Shown: positions 1 to 9,621 of the stretch, piece after piece
Numbering within the stretch: position 1 is the stretch's first letter
Layout: the number at the start of each line of letters is the position of its first letter
NCBI RefSeq assembly: GCF_031157835.1
Contig: NZ_JAVIDR010000011.1
Location: 1 to 64,000 of the forward strand
Reading direction: 5' to 3'
From: Acinetobacter rudis
Lineage (GTDB): Bacteria > Pseudomonadota > Gammaproteobacteria > Pseudomonadales > Moraxellaceae
Length of the DNA stretch: 64,000 nucleotides
Made by a program: the position numbers and the translations under genes
The notes under the pieces: generated by a model
Seen by the model: only the letters and a program-made list of their open reading frames with translations
Database searches by the model: none
Told to the model about the DNA's origin: nothing

Positions 1-3000
1 GTTGCAAAATCGCCAGCTTTAAGATCAACATTACTTAAACCAGTAATATCATTGCTGTTTTTGTCGATTGTTACACCGCCAACAGTAACTTTGTCAAAAT
101 CAACTTCTGTAGCTGTTTTTACTGTATAGATATCATGGCCATCAAGTCCTTGCGACTTGGTCACGTTGATATTTTTACCTTCAACAACTTCAGTTTTTGA
201 CGCAGCAGAAGCTTTGTTCAATTGATTCAAGTTAACAGCATCTGTACCTTTTTCACCATCAGCAACATTACTAATAACTTTACTGCCAGCATTAATACCG
301 CCAGCTGTAATGCTTGGACCATTCTTAATGGTTAAACCAGCATTATTAATTACTGTATCACCAACAGTTACAGACTCAAGACCTGTAAGATTCTTAGACA
401 AATCTACTTTTACATTATTACCAGATTTGCTAACTTTAATATTACTATCAGTGTTTGCAAAATCTACAACATCACCAGGTTTGACTTGAGTTTGATCTGC
501 ACCATTTGCAGTTAAATTCCAACCTTTATTGGCAGTATCATTAACAGATTTAATTGCGTCATGAATATTATTTTTTTGAGTATCACCAATGTTTGTCATC
601 GTCAGTGAACCATCATTGTTCACTGTAGCGTTGCCACCCAAAATAGTCTTGGTTGAATTGACAGCATTACCTAATACTTTATTGGTCGCATGTAGTTGGC
701 TACCATTAATTGCATCGGTACTGTCTGCAGAAATTTTACCTGACGCAACATTTTTAAGTTGACGTTCTGCACCTTTAGAACCGAATGAAACTTGGTCACC
801 CGCATTTTTTGCTGCACCAGCAAACCCACCAAATTTAAGACCTGCGAGTTCTGCTTCAATTTCAGATGTCGCGTCACTCTCAGTTGTAGCATGAGAGCCG
901 ATTGCCACAGCATTCTGTTTAGTAACTTTTGAACCATTACCAATTGCAGTACCATTACTTTGAGTAATTGTCGCACCATAACCTAATGCGGTAGATTCTT
1001 TGGCATTAGCTTCAATCGTAGTATTTGAACCTAGGGCTAAACTCTTTTCAGCACCATCCAGTACAGTAGCCTTACGTCCAATTGCTACAGTATCAGATGT
1101 CGTGTTACCAATTTTTGCTGCAACACCAATCGCAACACCACCATCTGAATTTCCAGAATTTGATAATGCACCAATTGCAACTGAACCGTTGTTAATATCA
1201 GTGCCTGCTTGATCTGCAACAGCACCTGTACCTAGGGCCACACTATGTGCATATGCAACAGAATCATTACCAATTGCAACGCCACCTAAGTCTTCACCAC
1301 TATTGGCCATAGCATTACGTCCAATTGCAATGCCATCATTTACAGATTTAGCAACCTCACCAATTGCAACACCACCAGTGATTACAGCATCAGGATCAGA
1401 TAAGCCACGAGTAACTTCAGCACCTTTACCTACTGCAACTGCATTTTCTAACTGTGCCTTAGCATCAATACCTGCAGCAAGTGCACCTGATTTGGTTGCA
1501 CCATCATTATTATAGTTGCCTTGTGCAGTGCCATTATCGTTTACACTATAATATTTAGTTTTAGCAGCAGTTAAAGCATCACCAACATTGTTATACGTTT
1601 TATTATCAATAGTATAAGTAGGCGCAGTAACTTTACCTGTCGCTTGATCAAATTTAGCACCACCACCCAAATGATTAGCAACATCACCACCAGTTTGATC
1701 AGTGATAAGTTTGTGCTTTTTCAACTGGGAAACGTTCACACCATCAGTATCTAGAGAACCTGCAGCTACATTTTGTAAACGACGTTCATTATCTTTTGTA
1801 CCAAAAGAAACTGAGCCTGCTGCTTTTGCTCCAGCAACATTTTCTTCATAAAGAAAAGCTGTTGAAGTGTATTCATTTGTTTTTGAGTTTTCACCAATAG
1901 CAATACTGTTTGTATGGTTAACTTCAGCACCAGTACCTAAAGCTACACTATTCGCAAAATTAGCTTTTGCATTCACACCTACAGCAATAGAATTCTTTTC
2001 TTTTGCCAAAGATAGACCACCAACGGCTAAAGCATTTTCACCCAATGCTTTTGATTCACCACCCATGGCAAATGCATTTTTACCAGCTGCTTGTGAGCTA
2101 GAACCCATTGCATAAGCGTTTTCACCCTTAGCTTCAGATTTTGCACCCATAGCAAAAGAGTTATTTGCAGAAGCCTGTGCCTCACGCCCCAATGCAAAAG
2201 AGTCACTACCAGTTGCAGCAGATTGATAACCCATCGCAGTAGAGTCTGTGCCTGTAGCTTTTGCATGTGCACCTACCGCCAATGCATTGTCTTTTTCAGC
2301 TTTAGCTGCAGCACCAATTGCAATGGAATCTTTACCAGTAGAAAGCGTTTGATCTTTAGTTTGATAATCAGTGCCTTGCTGATTAGGGTCTGTGCTGGTC
2401 GCACTATCAATATCAGCAGAACCAATAGAAATCGATCGATTTCCCGTAGCTGTTGCAGAGTGACCAACCGCCAAAGAGCCCTTGCCTGTCGCAGCAGAAA
2501 CGTTACCAATCGCTTGTGCATAGTCAGCTGTCGCAGCTGATTGACGGCCTATCGCCAAAGCAGTATTACCTGTTGACAGTGCAGCAACACCGATAGCAAC
2601 AGATGCTGTATTAGCTGCATTTGCATATGCGCCTAGAGCTGTTGCTAAACCTTGGCTCCCAGTCGCATTAGCTTTTGCACCTGTACCTACTGCAGTGTTC
2701 CCTGCAGTACCATCAGCCCAGCGCGTACTTACCGATGAAGTGGATTTATTATATGGATTTTTTCGATCATAAATATAATGATCACCACCAGCCTTTGAAT
2801 CACAACCAATTGCAATACTTTGGCTACCATCTGCTGTAGCAACAGCATTATTTTCGCACTTATTTCCAGCCAAGGTAGTTCCATTACCCGCTGCAAAAGC
2901 ATCAGCAGAAAAAGTAATAGTTGCACCTAAAAGCACACCCGCTGCGGACATTACTTTTACAGATTTTGATGATTTTCCTTTTGCTGTAGCTAATTCAGAT

Positions 3001-3056
3001 ACAGCAACCCATACTCCCGTCGAAGCATTCCAGATGACTCTATAAACTTTATTCAT
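1..3056 (-). CDS. Trimeric autotransporter adhesin, N-terminal part (runs off the window)
   Basis: The minus frame is open from an ATG at 3056 to the window edge, giving about 1,018 residues. I checked the frame at both ends and at two internal points and it is continuous. Residues 1-20 (MNKVYRVIWNASTGVWVAVS) are an extended signal peptide region typical of large type V secreted proteins; a hydrophobic core follows, with a likely cut after ADAFA near residue 55. Residues ~75-400 and ~480-720 are YadA-type head repeats (AIG..A.A.G..S.A.G). Neck-like motifs (VSFGTKDNERRLQNVAAG and VSFGSKGAERQLKNVASG) lie near residues 420 and 760, followed by stalk-like sequence. The C-terminal membrane anchor lies outside the window. 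Known role of the family: surface trimer for adhesion and biofilm. A weak AAAAGG ribosome site precedes the ATG. It may be Ata-like, but the missing C-terminus prevents a firm name. Confidence 0.93.
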   Translation of the reverse strand, partial: MNKVYRVIWNASTGVWVAVSELATAKGKSSKSVKVMSAAGVLLGATITFSADAFAAGNGTTLAGNKCENNAVATADGSQSIAIGCDSKAGGDHYIYDRKNPYNKSTSSVSTRWADGTAGNTAVGTGAKANATGSQGLATALGAYANAANTASVAIGVAALSTGNTALAIGRQSAATADYAQAIGNVSAATGKGSLAVGHSATATGNRSISIGSADIDSATSTDPNQQGTDYQTKDQTLSTGKDSIAIGAAAKAEKDNALAVGAHAKATGTDSTAMGYQSAATGSDSFALGREAQASANNSFAMGAKSEAKGENAYAMGSSSQAAGKNAFAMGGESKALGENALAVGGLSLAKEKNSIAVGVNAKANFANSVALGTGAEVNHTNSIAIGENSKTNEYTSTAFLYEENVAGAKAAGSVSFGTKDNERRLQNVAAGSLDTDGVNVSQLKKHKLITDQTGGDVANHLGGGAKFDQATGKVTAPTYTIDNKTYNNVGDALTAAKTKYYSVNDNGTAQGNYNNDGATKSGALAAGIDAKAQLENAVAVGKGAEVTRGLSDPDAVITGGVAIGEVAKSVNDGIAIGRNAMANSGEDLGGVAIGNDSVAYAHSVALGTGAVADQAGTDINNGSVAIGALSNSGNSDGGVAIGVAAKIGNTTSDTVAIGRKATVLDGAEKSLALGSNTTIEANAKESTALGYGATITQSNGTAIGNGSKVTKQNAVAIGSHATTESDATSEIEAELAGLKFGGFAGAAKNAGDQVSFGSKGAERQLKNVASGKISADSTDAINGSQLHATNKVLGNAVNSTKTILGGNATVNNDGSLTMTNIGDTQKNNIHDAIKSVNDTANKGWNLTANGADQTQVKPGDVVDFANTDSNIKVSKSGNNVKVDLSKNLTGLESVTVGDTVINNAGLTIKNGPSITAGGINAGSKVISNVADGEKGTDAVNLNQLNKASAASKTEVVEGKNINVTKSQGLDGHDIYTVKTATEVDFDKVTVGGVTIDKNSNDITGLSNVDLKAGDFA

Positions 3057-3079
3057 ACCGAACCTTTTTAGTGACGTAT

Positions 3080-3105
3080 ATCTCTTTTAGTAACCTTTAA
3101 GAGAT
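3080..3105 (-). promoter_or_regulatory. 5' UTR hairpin of the adhesin gene
   Basis: A 7-bp inverted repeat (ATCTCTT/AAGAGAT) with a 12-nt loop lies 24 bases upstream of the adhesin start codon, inside the presumed 5' UTR. TATAAT-like hexamers lie further upstream, but the surrounding DNA is so AT-rich that no promoter can be chosen with confidence. It could affect translation or mRNA stability; that is inference. Confidence 0.35.
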
Positions 3106-4473
3106 GTCTTATACAAAGTATTCGTATTATATGTATGTTTTAAATTTAATCTATGTTTAATACATAGTTTTAATATCAATTTACACACAACTGATCATTT
3201 TTTAATCTATTAGTTATATTTATAAAACTAAATCCAATTTTTATATAGATAATATTTATAAGCTGCATATTTACCAACCATTAACAAAAAAAATAATTAC
3301 ACAGAATATTTAATAGTCACAAAATAGAAATAAAAAAAATAATAAATATTACAATATTTTATATTTTTTTAGTTTAATATCAATTAGTTATAAAAATACC
3401 ACTAAATATAGTATGGGTTGTTATTTGCTCATTTATTTGATTTATTAACTTACACTAAATAATAAATTAAGATTAACTTAAGTATTGTCAATATTATTAT
3501 AACTCCATGTTCATCCTTTAATTCTTATGTCATAATTTATAATAGTTATAAAATAACCATTTTGTTAATTTTATATTAATAATTATTTTAATAATTTCAA
3601 AAAAAACCCTAAAAATAAAATACTTAATTAAGATTTATCCCATACAAAATTGCTTATAAAATATGCAATTCACCCCCTAAAATGCCAAAAAATAGTCAAA
3701 TATGAATAGCAATATCAACAAATAACACCAAACAAATCACACATTTTTGCATGTGCAATTCATTAGCTAAATTAAAGTGATATATTTCACATTTACATGA
3801 AAATTCACAAAATAAAACCCATGTATAGAAATCGATTTTTCCACAAAAAGCTATGAAATCAGATAGTAATTTTTAGTAGTAGCCCAGTTGATGTCTTTTT
3901 TTACTTTTGGTTTTTAACAATATTTAGCCCGTTACAATGTGAACCACTCTCGTTAAATCTAAGGCATAAAACCCACAATACACTCACTGTCACTTAAGCT
4001 TAGAATCCTATTTTTAGGACACAAATAATAATCACACTCATAAAGCAATAAATTATAGCTTTACTGCTAGATGATGAAATTAATCACTGGCTCGAAAAAG
4101 CCATGCTTGATGACAAGCATGGCTTACTCACAGACAATCAAATCAATGACTACTTAAGGCGTTAGGCTAAATCATCATGGCCAAGCCAATGATGAGAAGA
4201 ACACTGCTATATTGAACAACCTAAATAACATCACTTATCTAATGGATTTTGGATCGAAACTGATCATTACAATATGAAAGGTGAGTTGATAAGCATGTAT
4301 CTATTTATAGCTAATGATGCCAAGAAGATGCTAAGAAAAACACTTCAGCTCAAGTAGGTAAAACCTGAGAACTATGTCTGAGCTTAGGACATACTGAATA
4401 TTTTCTTCTAATAATTTCCATATGTTATTTCATTACGTTTCTAATTTCTTTTATCTAATTTATTTCTGCTGCA
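3106..4473. other. AT-rich gene-poor region with a decayed fragment
   Basis: No convincing gene is seen. About 3106-3980 is extremely AT-rich, as expected for a silenced or horizontally acquired adhesin promoter region. At about 4066-4164 (plus) there is a short open stretch containing HWLEKAMLDDKHG and ending in a stop, without a good start. A short ORF MKGELISMYLF... begins at 4274. These look like remnants of a lost gene. Inside the first fragment is a perfect 12-bp stem with a 4-base loop (4098-4125). Confidence 0.5.
4098..4125. repeat. Perfect 12-bp inverted repeat
   Basis: AAGCCATGCTTG and CAAGCATGGCTT are exact reverse complements separated by ATGA. Neither side has a T-run, so it is not a normal intrinsic terminator. 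It sits in the decayed fragment between the adhesin and the thiolase gene. Confidence 0.6.
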
Positions 4474-4514
4474 TAAAAAATCAGCCCAAATAATCCTGAG
4501 ATTCTTTGGGCTGA
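4474..4514 (-). terminator. Intrinsic terminator of the sco-thiolase operon
   Basis: TCAGCCCAAA (4481-4490) pairs perfectly with TTTGGGCTGA (4505-4514). Read on the minus strand, the stem is followed directly by TTTTTT. It lies about 50 bases after the thiolase stop codon and ends the minus-strand operon. Confidence 0.85.
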
Positions 4515-4565
4515 AATAACAATCTTACTAATTTTCAATCAATACATCACAGTAAAATCAATTGA

Positions 4566-5744
4566 CTATTCACATAGCTCTATGGCAATTGCAGTTGCCT
4601 CACCACCACCGATGCATAAGGATGCTACGCCTCTTTTCTTGTTAGTACGTTTAAGTGCATGAATTAACGTAAGTATGATTCTAGAACCCGATGATCCCAA
4701 TGGATGACCAAGTGCACAGGCACCACCATGTATATTCACTGTCTCTGGATCGAGATGAAATGCATCTATCGCTAACATTGTAACCATAGCAAATGCTTCG
4801 TTAATTTCCCAAAGATCAACGTCAGATACAGACCAAGCTGCTTTATCTAATACTTTTTTAATTGCTCCCACAGGTGCTAATGTAAACTCCGATGGATGCT
4901 GTGAATGTGTACTATAAGCAATAATTTTCGCCAATGGCTTCAATTTTTTTGATTTCACAACATCTTCAGACGCTATAACAAATGCCGAAGCACCATCTGA
5001 GATTGAACTAGAATTTGCAGCGGTTACAGTACCATCTTGAGCAAAAGCGGGTTTCAATAGAGGAATTTTATCAATGTTAGCATTAAATGGCTGTTCATCT
5101 TGATCAACCAATACTGTGCCTTTCCGACTTTTTACTTCAACTGCGATGATTTCATCTTTAAAAAAGCCTTGTTCTACTGCATGCTGAGCACGTTTAAGTG
5201 AACGAATCGCAAACTGATCCATATCTTCACGTGTATAGCCTTTATCATTGGCTGTACCTTGGGCAAAGGTTCCCATTGAACGTCTCGTTTCAGCATCCTC
5301 TAGACCATCCATAAACATATGGTCCTTGATTTCACCATGCCCCATACGATAGCCAGAACGAGCTTTCTCTAAAAGATAAGGCGAGTTACTCATTGACTCC
5401 ATTCCACCAGCGATTGCAATATCTATGCTTTCCGCACGAATCGCATCACTAGCCTGCATAACCGCTTTCATTCCAGAACCACAGATTTTGTTAATCGTAG
5501 TCGCACCAACTTCATCGGGAATATTCGCTAAACGCATTGCTTGGCGAGCAGGTCCTTGTTTTAATCCAGCTGGGAGTACACACCCCAAAATGACTTCCTG
5601 TATGTCTTTGGGCTGTAATCCTGATCGCTGTACTGCAGCTTGAATCGTTACTGCACTCAGCGCTGGTGCACTCAAACCGGAGAGAGATCCTTGAAATCCA
5701 CCCATTGCAGTACGGGCACCATCAACAATATAAACTGCTTTCAT
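4566..5744 (-). CDS. atoB: Acetyl-CoA acetyltransferase (thiolase)
   Basis: Thiolase II of 392 residues, the usual family length. Family reaction: thiolysis of acetoacetyl-CoA to two acetyl-CoA (or the reverse). Seen: nucleophilic cysteine in NKICGSGMKAV near residue 90, the NEAFA motif, histidine in GGACALGHPLG, and the C-terminal second cysteine CIGGGEA. The ATG at 5744 is chosen because AAGGTG lies 7-9 bases before it; a TTG 18 bases upstream is possible. It is the last gene of a minus-strand set with scoA and scoB, which together convert acetoacetate to acetyl-CoA. The neighbouring CoA transferase and short length favour acetoacetyl-CoA rather than 3-oxoadipyl-CoA as substrate, but a pcaF/catF-like role cannot be fully excluded. 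Confidence 0.9.
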   Translation of the reverse strand: MKAVYIVDGARTAMGGFQGSLSGLSAPALSAVTIQAAVQRSGLQPKDIQEVILGCVLPAGLKQGPARQAMRLANIPDEVGATTINKICGSGMKAVMQASDAIRAESIDIAIAGGMESMSNSPYLLEKARSGYRMGHGEIKDHMFMDGLEDAETRRSMGTFAQGTANDKGYTREDMDQFAIRSLKRAQHAVEQGFFKDEIIAVEVKSRKGTVLVDQDEQPFNANIDKIPLLKPAFAQDGTVTAANSSSISDGASAFVIASEDVVKSKKLKPLAKIIAYSTHSQHPSEFTLAPVGAIKKVLDKAAWSVSDVDLWEINEAFAMVTMLAIDAFHLDPETVNIHGGACALGHPLGSSGSRIILTLIHALKRTNKKRGVASLCIGGGEATAIAIELCE

Positions 5745-5824
5745 TCCTTTCACCTTATCCAATTTTGACTATTCATGTATTGCTATGCACTGTAATTTTA
5801 GGCCTATTACAGTGCATTATACAT

Positions 5825-6457
5825 TTAGGCTGCTAGTAACTTCACACCAGTGACAGCTTGAACAGATTCAAGATCTACACCCTCTGCCAATTCAACGACC
5901 GCCACACCTTGCGCTGTAATATCAAATACGCCAAGATCACTAATAATACGCTGTACAACTGCACGTCCAGTCAGTGGTAAAGCACACTGTGGTAGAATTT
6001 TTGCTTGACCATCTTTAGTACAGTGTTCCATCAGCACAACAACTTTTTGTACCCCAGAGACCAAATCCATAGCTCCACCCATACCCTTAACTTTTTTACC
6101 TGGAATCATCCAATTCGCAAGATCACCTTGCTCTGAAACTTCCATAGCACCTAAAATGGCAAGGTTAACGTGTCCACCACGAATCATCGCAAAAGATTCT
6201 GAACTAGAAAAAAATGATCCACCTTTTTTCACAGTCACTGTTTGCTTCCCAGCATTGATTAAATCAGCATCAACCGTTTCCTCTGTAGGAAATTCACCTA
6301 TACCCAATAATCCATTCTCAGAATGCAACCAAACATTCATACCTTCTGGAATATAGTTTGCAACTAAAGTAGGCAAGCCAATCCCCAAATTAACATAGTA
6401 ACCATCTTGTAATTCTTGAGCTGCACGCTGTGCCATTTGTTGTTTCGTCCAAGCCAT
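5825..6457 (-). CDS. scoB: 3-oxoacid CoA-transferase subunit B
   Basis: Beta subunit (210 residues) of a heterodimeric CoA transferase that moves CoA from succinyl-CoA to acetoacetate. The catalytic glutamate is in the family motif SENGLLGIG near residue 45; [11 protein letters not shown] near the N-terminus is also typical. It starts 12 bases after the scoA stop, so the two are surely co-transcribed and made in equal amounts. The thiolase follows after an 80-base gap. The related PcaJ/CatJ enzymes act on 3-oxoadipate; absence of other pca or cat genes here favours acetoacetate. Confidence 0.9.
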   Translation of the reverse strand: MAWTKQQMAQRAAQELQDGYYVNLGIGLPTLVANYIPEGMNVWLHSENGLLGIGEFPTEETVDADLINAGKQTVTVKKGGSFFSSSESFAMIRGGHVNLAILGAMEVSEQGDLANWMIPGKKVKGMGGAMDLVSGVQKVVVLMEHCTKDGQAKILPQCALPLTGRAVVQRIISDLGVFDITAQGVAVVELAEGVDLESVQAVTGVKLLAA

Positions 6458-6469
6458 GATCTTTCTTCC

Positions 6470-7171
6470 TTAAGCTTCCGTACGTAAAGTTTTTTGTTCA
6501 ATTCGTTTTTCAGGATGTGCATTGAGCACAATACGATTTACAAAAATACCTGGCAAATGAATGTCATCTGGCTCTAGTTCACCAATTTCGACAATTTCTT
6601 CAACTTCCACAATGGTCATCTTTCCAGCCATTGCACATTCAGGATTAAAATTTCGCGCTGTTTTTCTAAAAATCAAGTTACCTGCTTTATCTGCTTTATA
6701 TGCTTTAATCAAAGCGACATCAGCAACAATAGATTCTTCTAAAATATAATGCTTTCCTGAAAATTCGCGACTTTCTTTATTATCCGCAATTTGAGTTCCA
6801 TAACCTGTAGCAGTATAAAACGCTGGAATACCAGCACCTCCTGCGCGTAATTTCTCTGCAAGTGTACCCTGAGGAGTTAATTCAACTTCTAATTCACCAG
6901 ATAAAAATTGACGCTCAAATTCTTTATTTTCACCTACATATGAGGCAATCATTTTTTTAATTTGTTTCGTTTCAAGTAATAAACCTAAGCCTACTCCATC
7001 AATACCGGCATTATTACTCACACAAGTTAATTGGGAGACACCACTTTGCTTGAGTGCCTCAATTAATGCTTCTGGAATACCACACAAACCAAAACCACCA
7101 ACTGCAATTGTTTGTTGATCGAACACAATATCTTGTAAAGCAAGCTGTGCTGAAGAAAAAACCTTATTCAT
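6470..7171 (-). CDS. scoA: 3-oxoacid CoA-transferase subunit A
   Basis: Alpha subunit (233 residues) of the succinyl-CoA:3-oxoacid CoA transferase. Seen: CoA-binding glycine-rich motif [13 protein letters not shown] near residue 26, SNNAGIDG, and the conserved [17 protein letters not shown] near residue 110. It is the first structural gene of the acetoacetate operon, directly ahead of scoB. A LysR gene on the same strand lies 109 bases upstream. The short gap could carry a separate promoter controlled by that regulator. Confidence 0.9.
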   Translation of the reverse strand: MNKVFSSAQLALQDIVFDQQTIAVGGFGLCGIPEALIEALKQSGVSQLTCVSNNAGIDGVGLGLLLETKQIKKMIASYVGENKEFERQFLSGELEVELTPQGTLAEKLRAGGAGIPAFYTATGYGTQIADNKESREFSGKHYILEESIVADVALIKAYKADKAGNLIFRKTARNFNPECAMAGKMTIVEVEEIVEIGELEPDDIHLPGIFVNRIVLNAHPEKRIEQKTLRTEA

Positions 7172-7280
7172 AACCCTGTTTCCATACTGATTTATTTTTG
7201 TTTTAACATGCTCAGCATAGAATGGGAAATTGAATGTATTTAATGATTAATGAGTTTTATTAATATATGTAAAAAACCAC

Positions 7281-8192
7281 TCAAAAGCCTGGCGCCAATT
7301 GTGCTATTGCACTCTGCGCAAAGCATTCAATGAATTGAGCAGAAATTTTGGATACCTCAAAGTTCTTTTTATAGATAATACCGACTGGTTTTTGTAATGG
7401 TTCACCACTGATTTCAACAATCACTGTACGTTCACGATCAATATGATGTTGGAAATGACGAGGGATAACCGTTACACCAGCACCTTCTGCAACAAAATTA
7501 CATACAGATGAAATCTGATGGCACTCTAATTGCACATCTAAAGATAATTGTTTTGATTGGCAAAACTCATCAATTAAATAACGTACAATTGAGGGACGCT
7601 GCAAAGTAACAAATCGGTTGAAACAAAGTTCAGACCAAGAAATACTTTTACAATTTGCCATTAGATGAGATTTATGCAACAAAGCCACAAAATCTTCATT
7701 AAACAAAGGCATAAACTCAAGTTGATCTTTAAACTCAGGCTCAAAACTAATTCCCAACTCAAAGATGCCATCTTTGACTAATTCAATCACGGACTCATTG
7801 GTTATATCGTGAATCGAAAAACTAATATTGGGATGTAAGGATAAAAATTTATGAATAATTTCTGGTAAAACAGCGTGTGTAATATAAGGCATCGAAGCTA
7901 GCGTCAAACTACCTCTATTAAACTTAAATCGTTGTTTTAAATCATGTTCCATTTCTTCCCAGTTAGCCATCAGACGTCTAGCATAAGGAATAAGTGACTT
8001 TCCTTCCTCAGTTAACTCAACCCGACGCGTGTTACGTTTAAATAATTTCCCACCTAACTCTTCTTCTAATGCTTTAATCGTCAAGCTGAGTGCAGACTGA
8101 CTAATAAACAGCTCTGTTGCTGCATTGGCGTAGTTGAGTGTCCTCGCCAAAATCAAAAAACTTTTAATCTGTTTTAGCGTCATCACATTCAA
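7281..8192 (-). CDS. LysR-family transcriptional regulator (sco operon)
   Basis: Typical LysR protein of 303 residues. The N-terminal winged helix (LKQIKSFLILARTLNYANAA, then SQSALSLTIKALEEELG) is followed by an effector domain with TLASMPYITHAVLP and GAGVTVIPRH. Position and strand directly before scoA suggest control of ketone-body use; this is inferred from context. A second start codon (MTLKQ) three codons in is equally possible. The effector is unknown. Confidence 0.88.
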   Translation of the reverse strand: MNVMTLKQIKSFLILARTLNYANAATELFISQSALSLTIKALEEELGGKLFKRNTRRVELTEEGKSLIPYARRLMANWEEMEHDLKQRFKFNRGSLTLASMPYITHAVLPEIIHKFLSLHPNISFSIHDITNESVIELVKDGIFELGISFEPEFKDQLEFMPLFNEDFVALLHKSHLMANCKSISWSELCFNRFVTLQRPSIVRYLIDEFCQSKQLSLDVQLECHQISSVCNFVAEGAGVTVIPRHFQHHIDRERTVIVEISGEPLQKPVGIIYKKNFEVSKISAQFIECFAQSAIAQLAPGF

Positions 8193-8251
8193 CCCCTTAA
8201 TCTTTAGGCCAATATTATAACCGGAGCTGTTGAAATTGCTTTACTTTTAAC

Positions 8252-8288
8252 AAAAATGACCTCAAATTTCACTGTCAATTTGAGGTCA
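8252..8288 (-). terminator. Terminator after the DAHP synthase gene
   Basis: A perfect 12-bp stem (8257-8268 with 8277-8288; TGACCTCAAATT/AATTTGAGGTCA) with an 8-base loop is followed on the minus strand by TTTTTG. It lies 35 bases after the stop at 8323 and separates this gene from the downstream LysR gene. Confidence 0.85.
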
Positions 8289-8322
8289 TAAATGAATGAA
8301 ACAACATAAAAATTATATCTAT

Positions 8323-9378
8323 TTAGGCACTTATTTTCTTAAACTGGGCAGACTGTAAAGATGCAGCAATCTCCGACATTAATGTCTCAGTTTTAGACCA
8401 CCCCAAGCACCCATCAGTTACAGACTGGCCATAACACATCTCTGCTGAAATTTTCTGTTGCCCATCTACCAAGTGACTTTCCAGCATTACACCACGAACC
8501 ATGGTCAAATGACGCTCTGCCACGATTTGTTTTAATACTTCAGGTTGGCGTTGAGGATCTTTACCACTATTTCCATGGCTACAATCAATGACTAAAGCAG
8601 GGAATTGTTGTGGATGCGCAGCTTGCATTTGCAAAATATTTTGTACATCAAAATTGGTGCCACGGTTACTTCCACGTAAAATTAAATGTGGATAAGGATT
8701 CCCCTGACTACGAAGTAGATCTGGAAAACCTTGCTGATTCATTCCTAAAAATTGATGAGAATACTGAGCAGATTGAATGGCATCTAGTGCAATCTGAATT
8801 GAGCCATCCGTACCATTTTTAAAGCCAATGCTATACGGCATCAAACTCGAAATTTCACGATGGATTTGTGATTCACTGGTTCTCGCTCCGATTGCTCCCC
8901 AAGCCAAGAGATCATCAAAATATGCTGTTGCCATAGGGTTTAAGATCTCACTTGCAATAGGTAATCCCATAGCAATGATATCAAGAAACAGTTGACGTGA
9001 GCGTTGTAATCCTAATGCTAAATCTGAAGAACCATCTAAATGAGGATCATAAAGAAATCCTTTCCATCCTACAGTTGTTCGTGGCTTTTCTATATATGTT
9101 CGCATCACAAAAAAAATCTGCGAAGACAATTGTTGTTGTAACTTGTGTAAGCGTTCAGCATATTCTAATGTTGCATGAACATCATGTACTGAACATGGGC
9201 CAATAATGACCAATAGACGAGAGTCTCGCCCAGAAAGAATATCTTCTATTGTTTGACGATGCTGAGCAATCTGTTGCATCAAAGATGAACTAAGTGGCAG
9301 TTGCTTTTTTAATTGGTGTGGCAAACTCAAATTTGCTTCTGTAGATGTGTGCGTCAGTGCTGTGTTTATTGCGTTCAT
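8323..9378 (-). CDS. 3-deoxy-7-phosphoheptulonate (DAHP) synthase, class I
   Basis: First enzyme of the shikimate pathway, condensing phosphoenolpyruvate with erythrose 4-phosphate in the cytoplasm. 351 residues, usual for AroF/AroG/AroH. Seen: VIIGPCSVHD (metal-binding Cys and backbone near residue 62), YIEKPRTTVGWKGF, GARTSESQIHRE, GFKNGTDG, ILRGSNRGTNFD, and metal-binding DCSHGNSGKDP. It is one of two DAHP synthases in the window (the other starts at 47033), presumably with different feedback specificity; which amino acid inhibits it cannot be read by eye. AAGGAAAG precedes the ATG. Upstream lies an elaborate leader with an aromatic-rich leader peptide, pointing to control by aromatic amino-acid supply. 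Confidence 0.93.
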   Translation of the reverse strand: MNAINTALTHTSTEANLSLPHQLKKQLPLSSSLMQQIAQHRQTIEDILSGRDSRLLVIIGPCSVHDVHATLEYAERLHKLQQQLSSQIFFVMRTYIEKPRTTVGWKGFLYDPHLDGSSDLALGLQRSRQLFLDIIAMGLPIASEILNPMATAYFDDLLAWGAIGARTSESQIHREISSLMPYSIGFKNGTDGSIQIALDAIQSAQYSHQFLGMNQQGFPDLLRSQGNPYPHLILRGSNRGTNFDVQNILQMQAAHPQQFPALVIDCSHGNSGKDPQRQPEVLKQIVAERHLTMVRGVMLESHLVDGQQKISAEMCYGQSVTDGCLGWSKTETLMSEIAASLQSAQFKKISA

Positions 9379-9390
9379 TGGTCTTTCCTT

Positions 9391-9410
9391 GGACTGCTCT
9401 GCTACAGTCC
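9391..9410 (-). promoter_or_regulatory. Hairpin between leader peptide and DAHP synthase start
   Basis: GGACTG/CAGTCC form a 6-bp stem with an 8-base loop between the stop of the Phe/Tyr-rich leader peptide and the AAGGAAAG ribosome site of the DAHP synthase gene. It has no T-run, so any control here would be translational or through alternative pairing rather than a simple terminator. Confidence 0.5.
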
Positions 9411-9416
9411 GATCAT

Positions 9417-9521
9417 TTATTTGAGCTGTTGAAGCGTGCTATTAATAGAGTTAAGTTTCTTTAAGTTAAACCAATAAAAGTTACTAAAATAAGAAGCAAA
9501 AAAAGCGTAATTAAAAGTCAT
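9417..9521 (-). CDS. Phe/Tyr-rich leader peptide upstream of DAHP synthase
   Basis: A 34-codon ORF with a good GGAG ribosome site 9 bases before the ATG. Its first 18 residues read MTFNYAFFASYFSNFYWF: seven Phe, three Tyr and one Trp. The rest (NLKKLNSINSTLQQLK) is ordinary. It ends 38 bases before the start of the DAHP synthase. Such runs of the pathway's own end products are the hallmark of attenuator leader peptides such as those of pheA and trp operons, where stalling at starved codons changes mRNA folding. The composition and position are seen directly; the regulatory role is inference. Confidence 0.8.
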   Translation of the reverse strand: MTFNYAFFASYFSNFYWFNLKKLNSINSTLQQLK

Positions 9522-9580
9522 GACAAATATCTCCAAAAATAAATATTAACAGAATGAGATTAAACCCAAATACCACACAT

Positions 9581-9611
9581 AAAAAAACCTGACCGGGGTT
9601 GCCGATCAGGT
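9581..9611 (-). terminator. Intrinsic terminator inside the DAHP synthase leader
   Basis: A 10-bp stem (9587-9596 with 9602-9611, one G-U pair) with a 5-base loop is followed on the minus strand by seven T. It lies between the leader promoter (9757-9785) and the Phe/Tyr leader peptide, with no other gene ending nearby on this strand. It can therefore act as an attenuator or as the 3' end of a short RNA of about 165 nt. Confidence 0.8.
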
Positions 9612-9621
9612 ATAAAACTAG

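Noticed and set aside
900..2700. Dense short repeats that at first look like a CRISPR or satellite array
   Set aside because: They are in-frame coding repeats of YadA-type head motifs (AIG..A.A.G) in one continuous minus-strand gene; there are no unique spacers.
671..2926. Several 65-105-residue open frames on both strands inside the adhesin
   Set aside because: Out-of-frame shadows of the repeat-rich adhesin; low-complexity products without ribosome sites.
3106..3980. AT-rich DNA as a possible replication origin or partition site
   Set aside because: No DnaA boxes, iterons or replication gene recognised nearby.
5825..7171. pcaIJ or catIJ of the beta-ketoadipate pathway
   Set aside because: No other pca or cat genes are present, and the neighbouring thiolase is of the short acetoacetyl-CoA type; acetoacetate use is the simpler reading.
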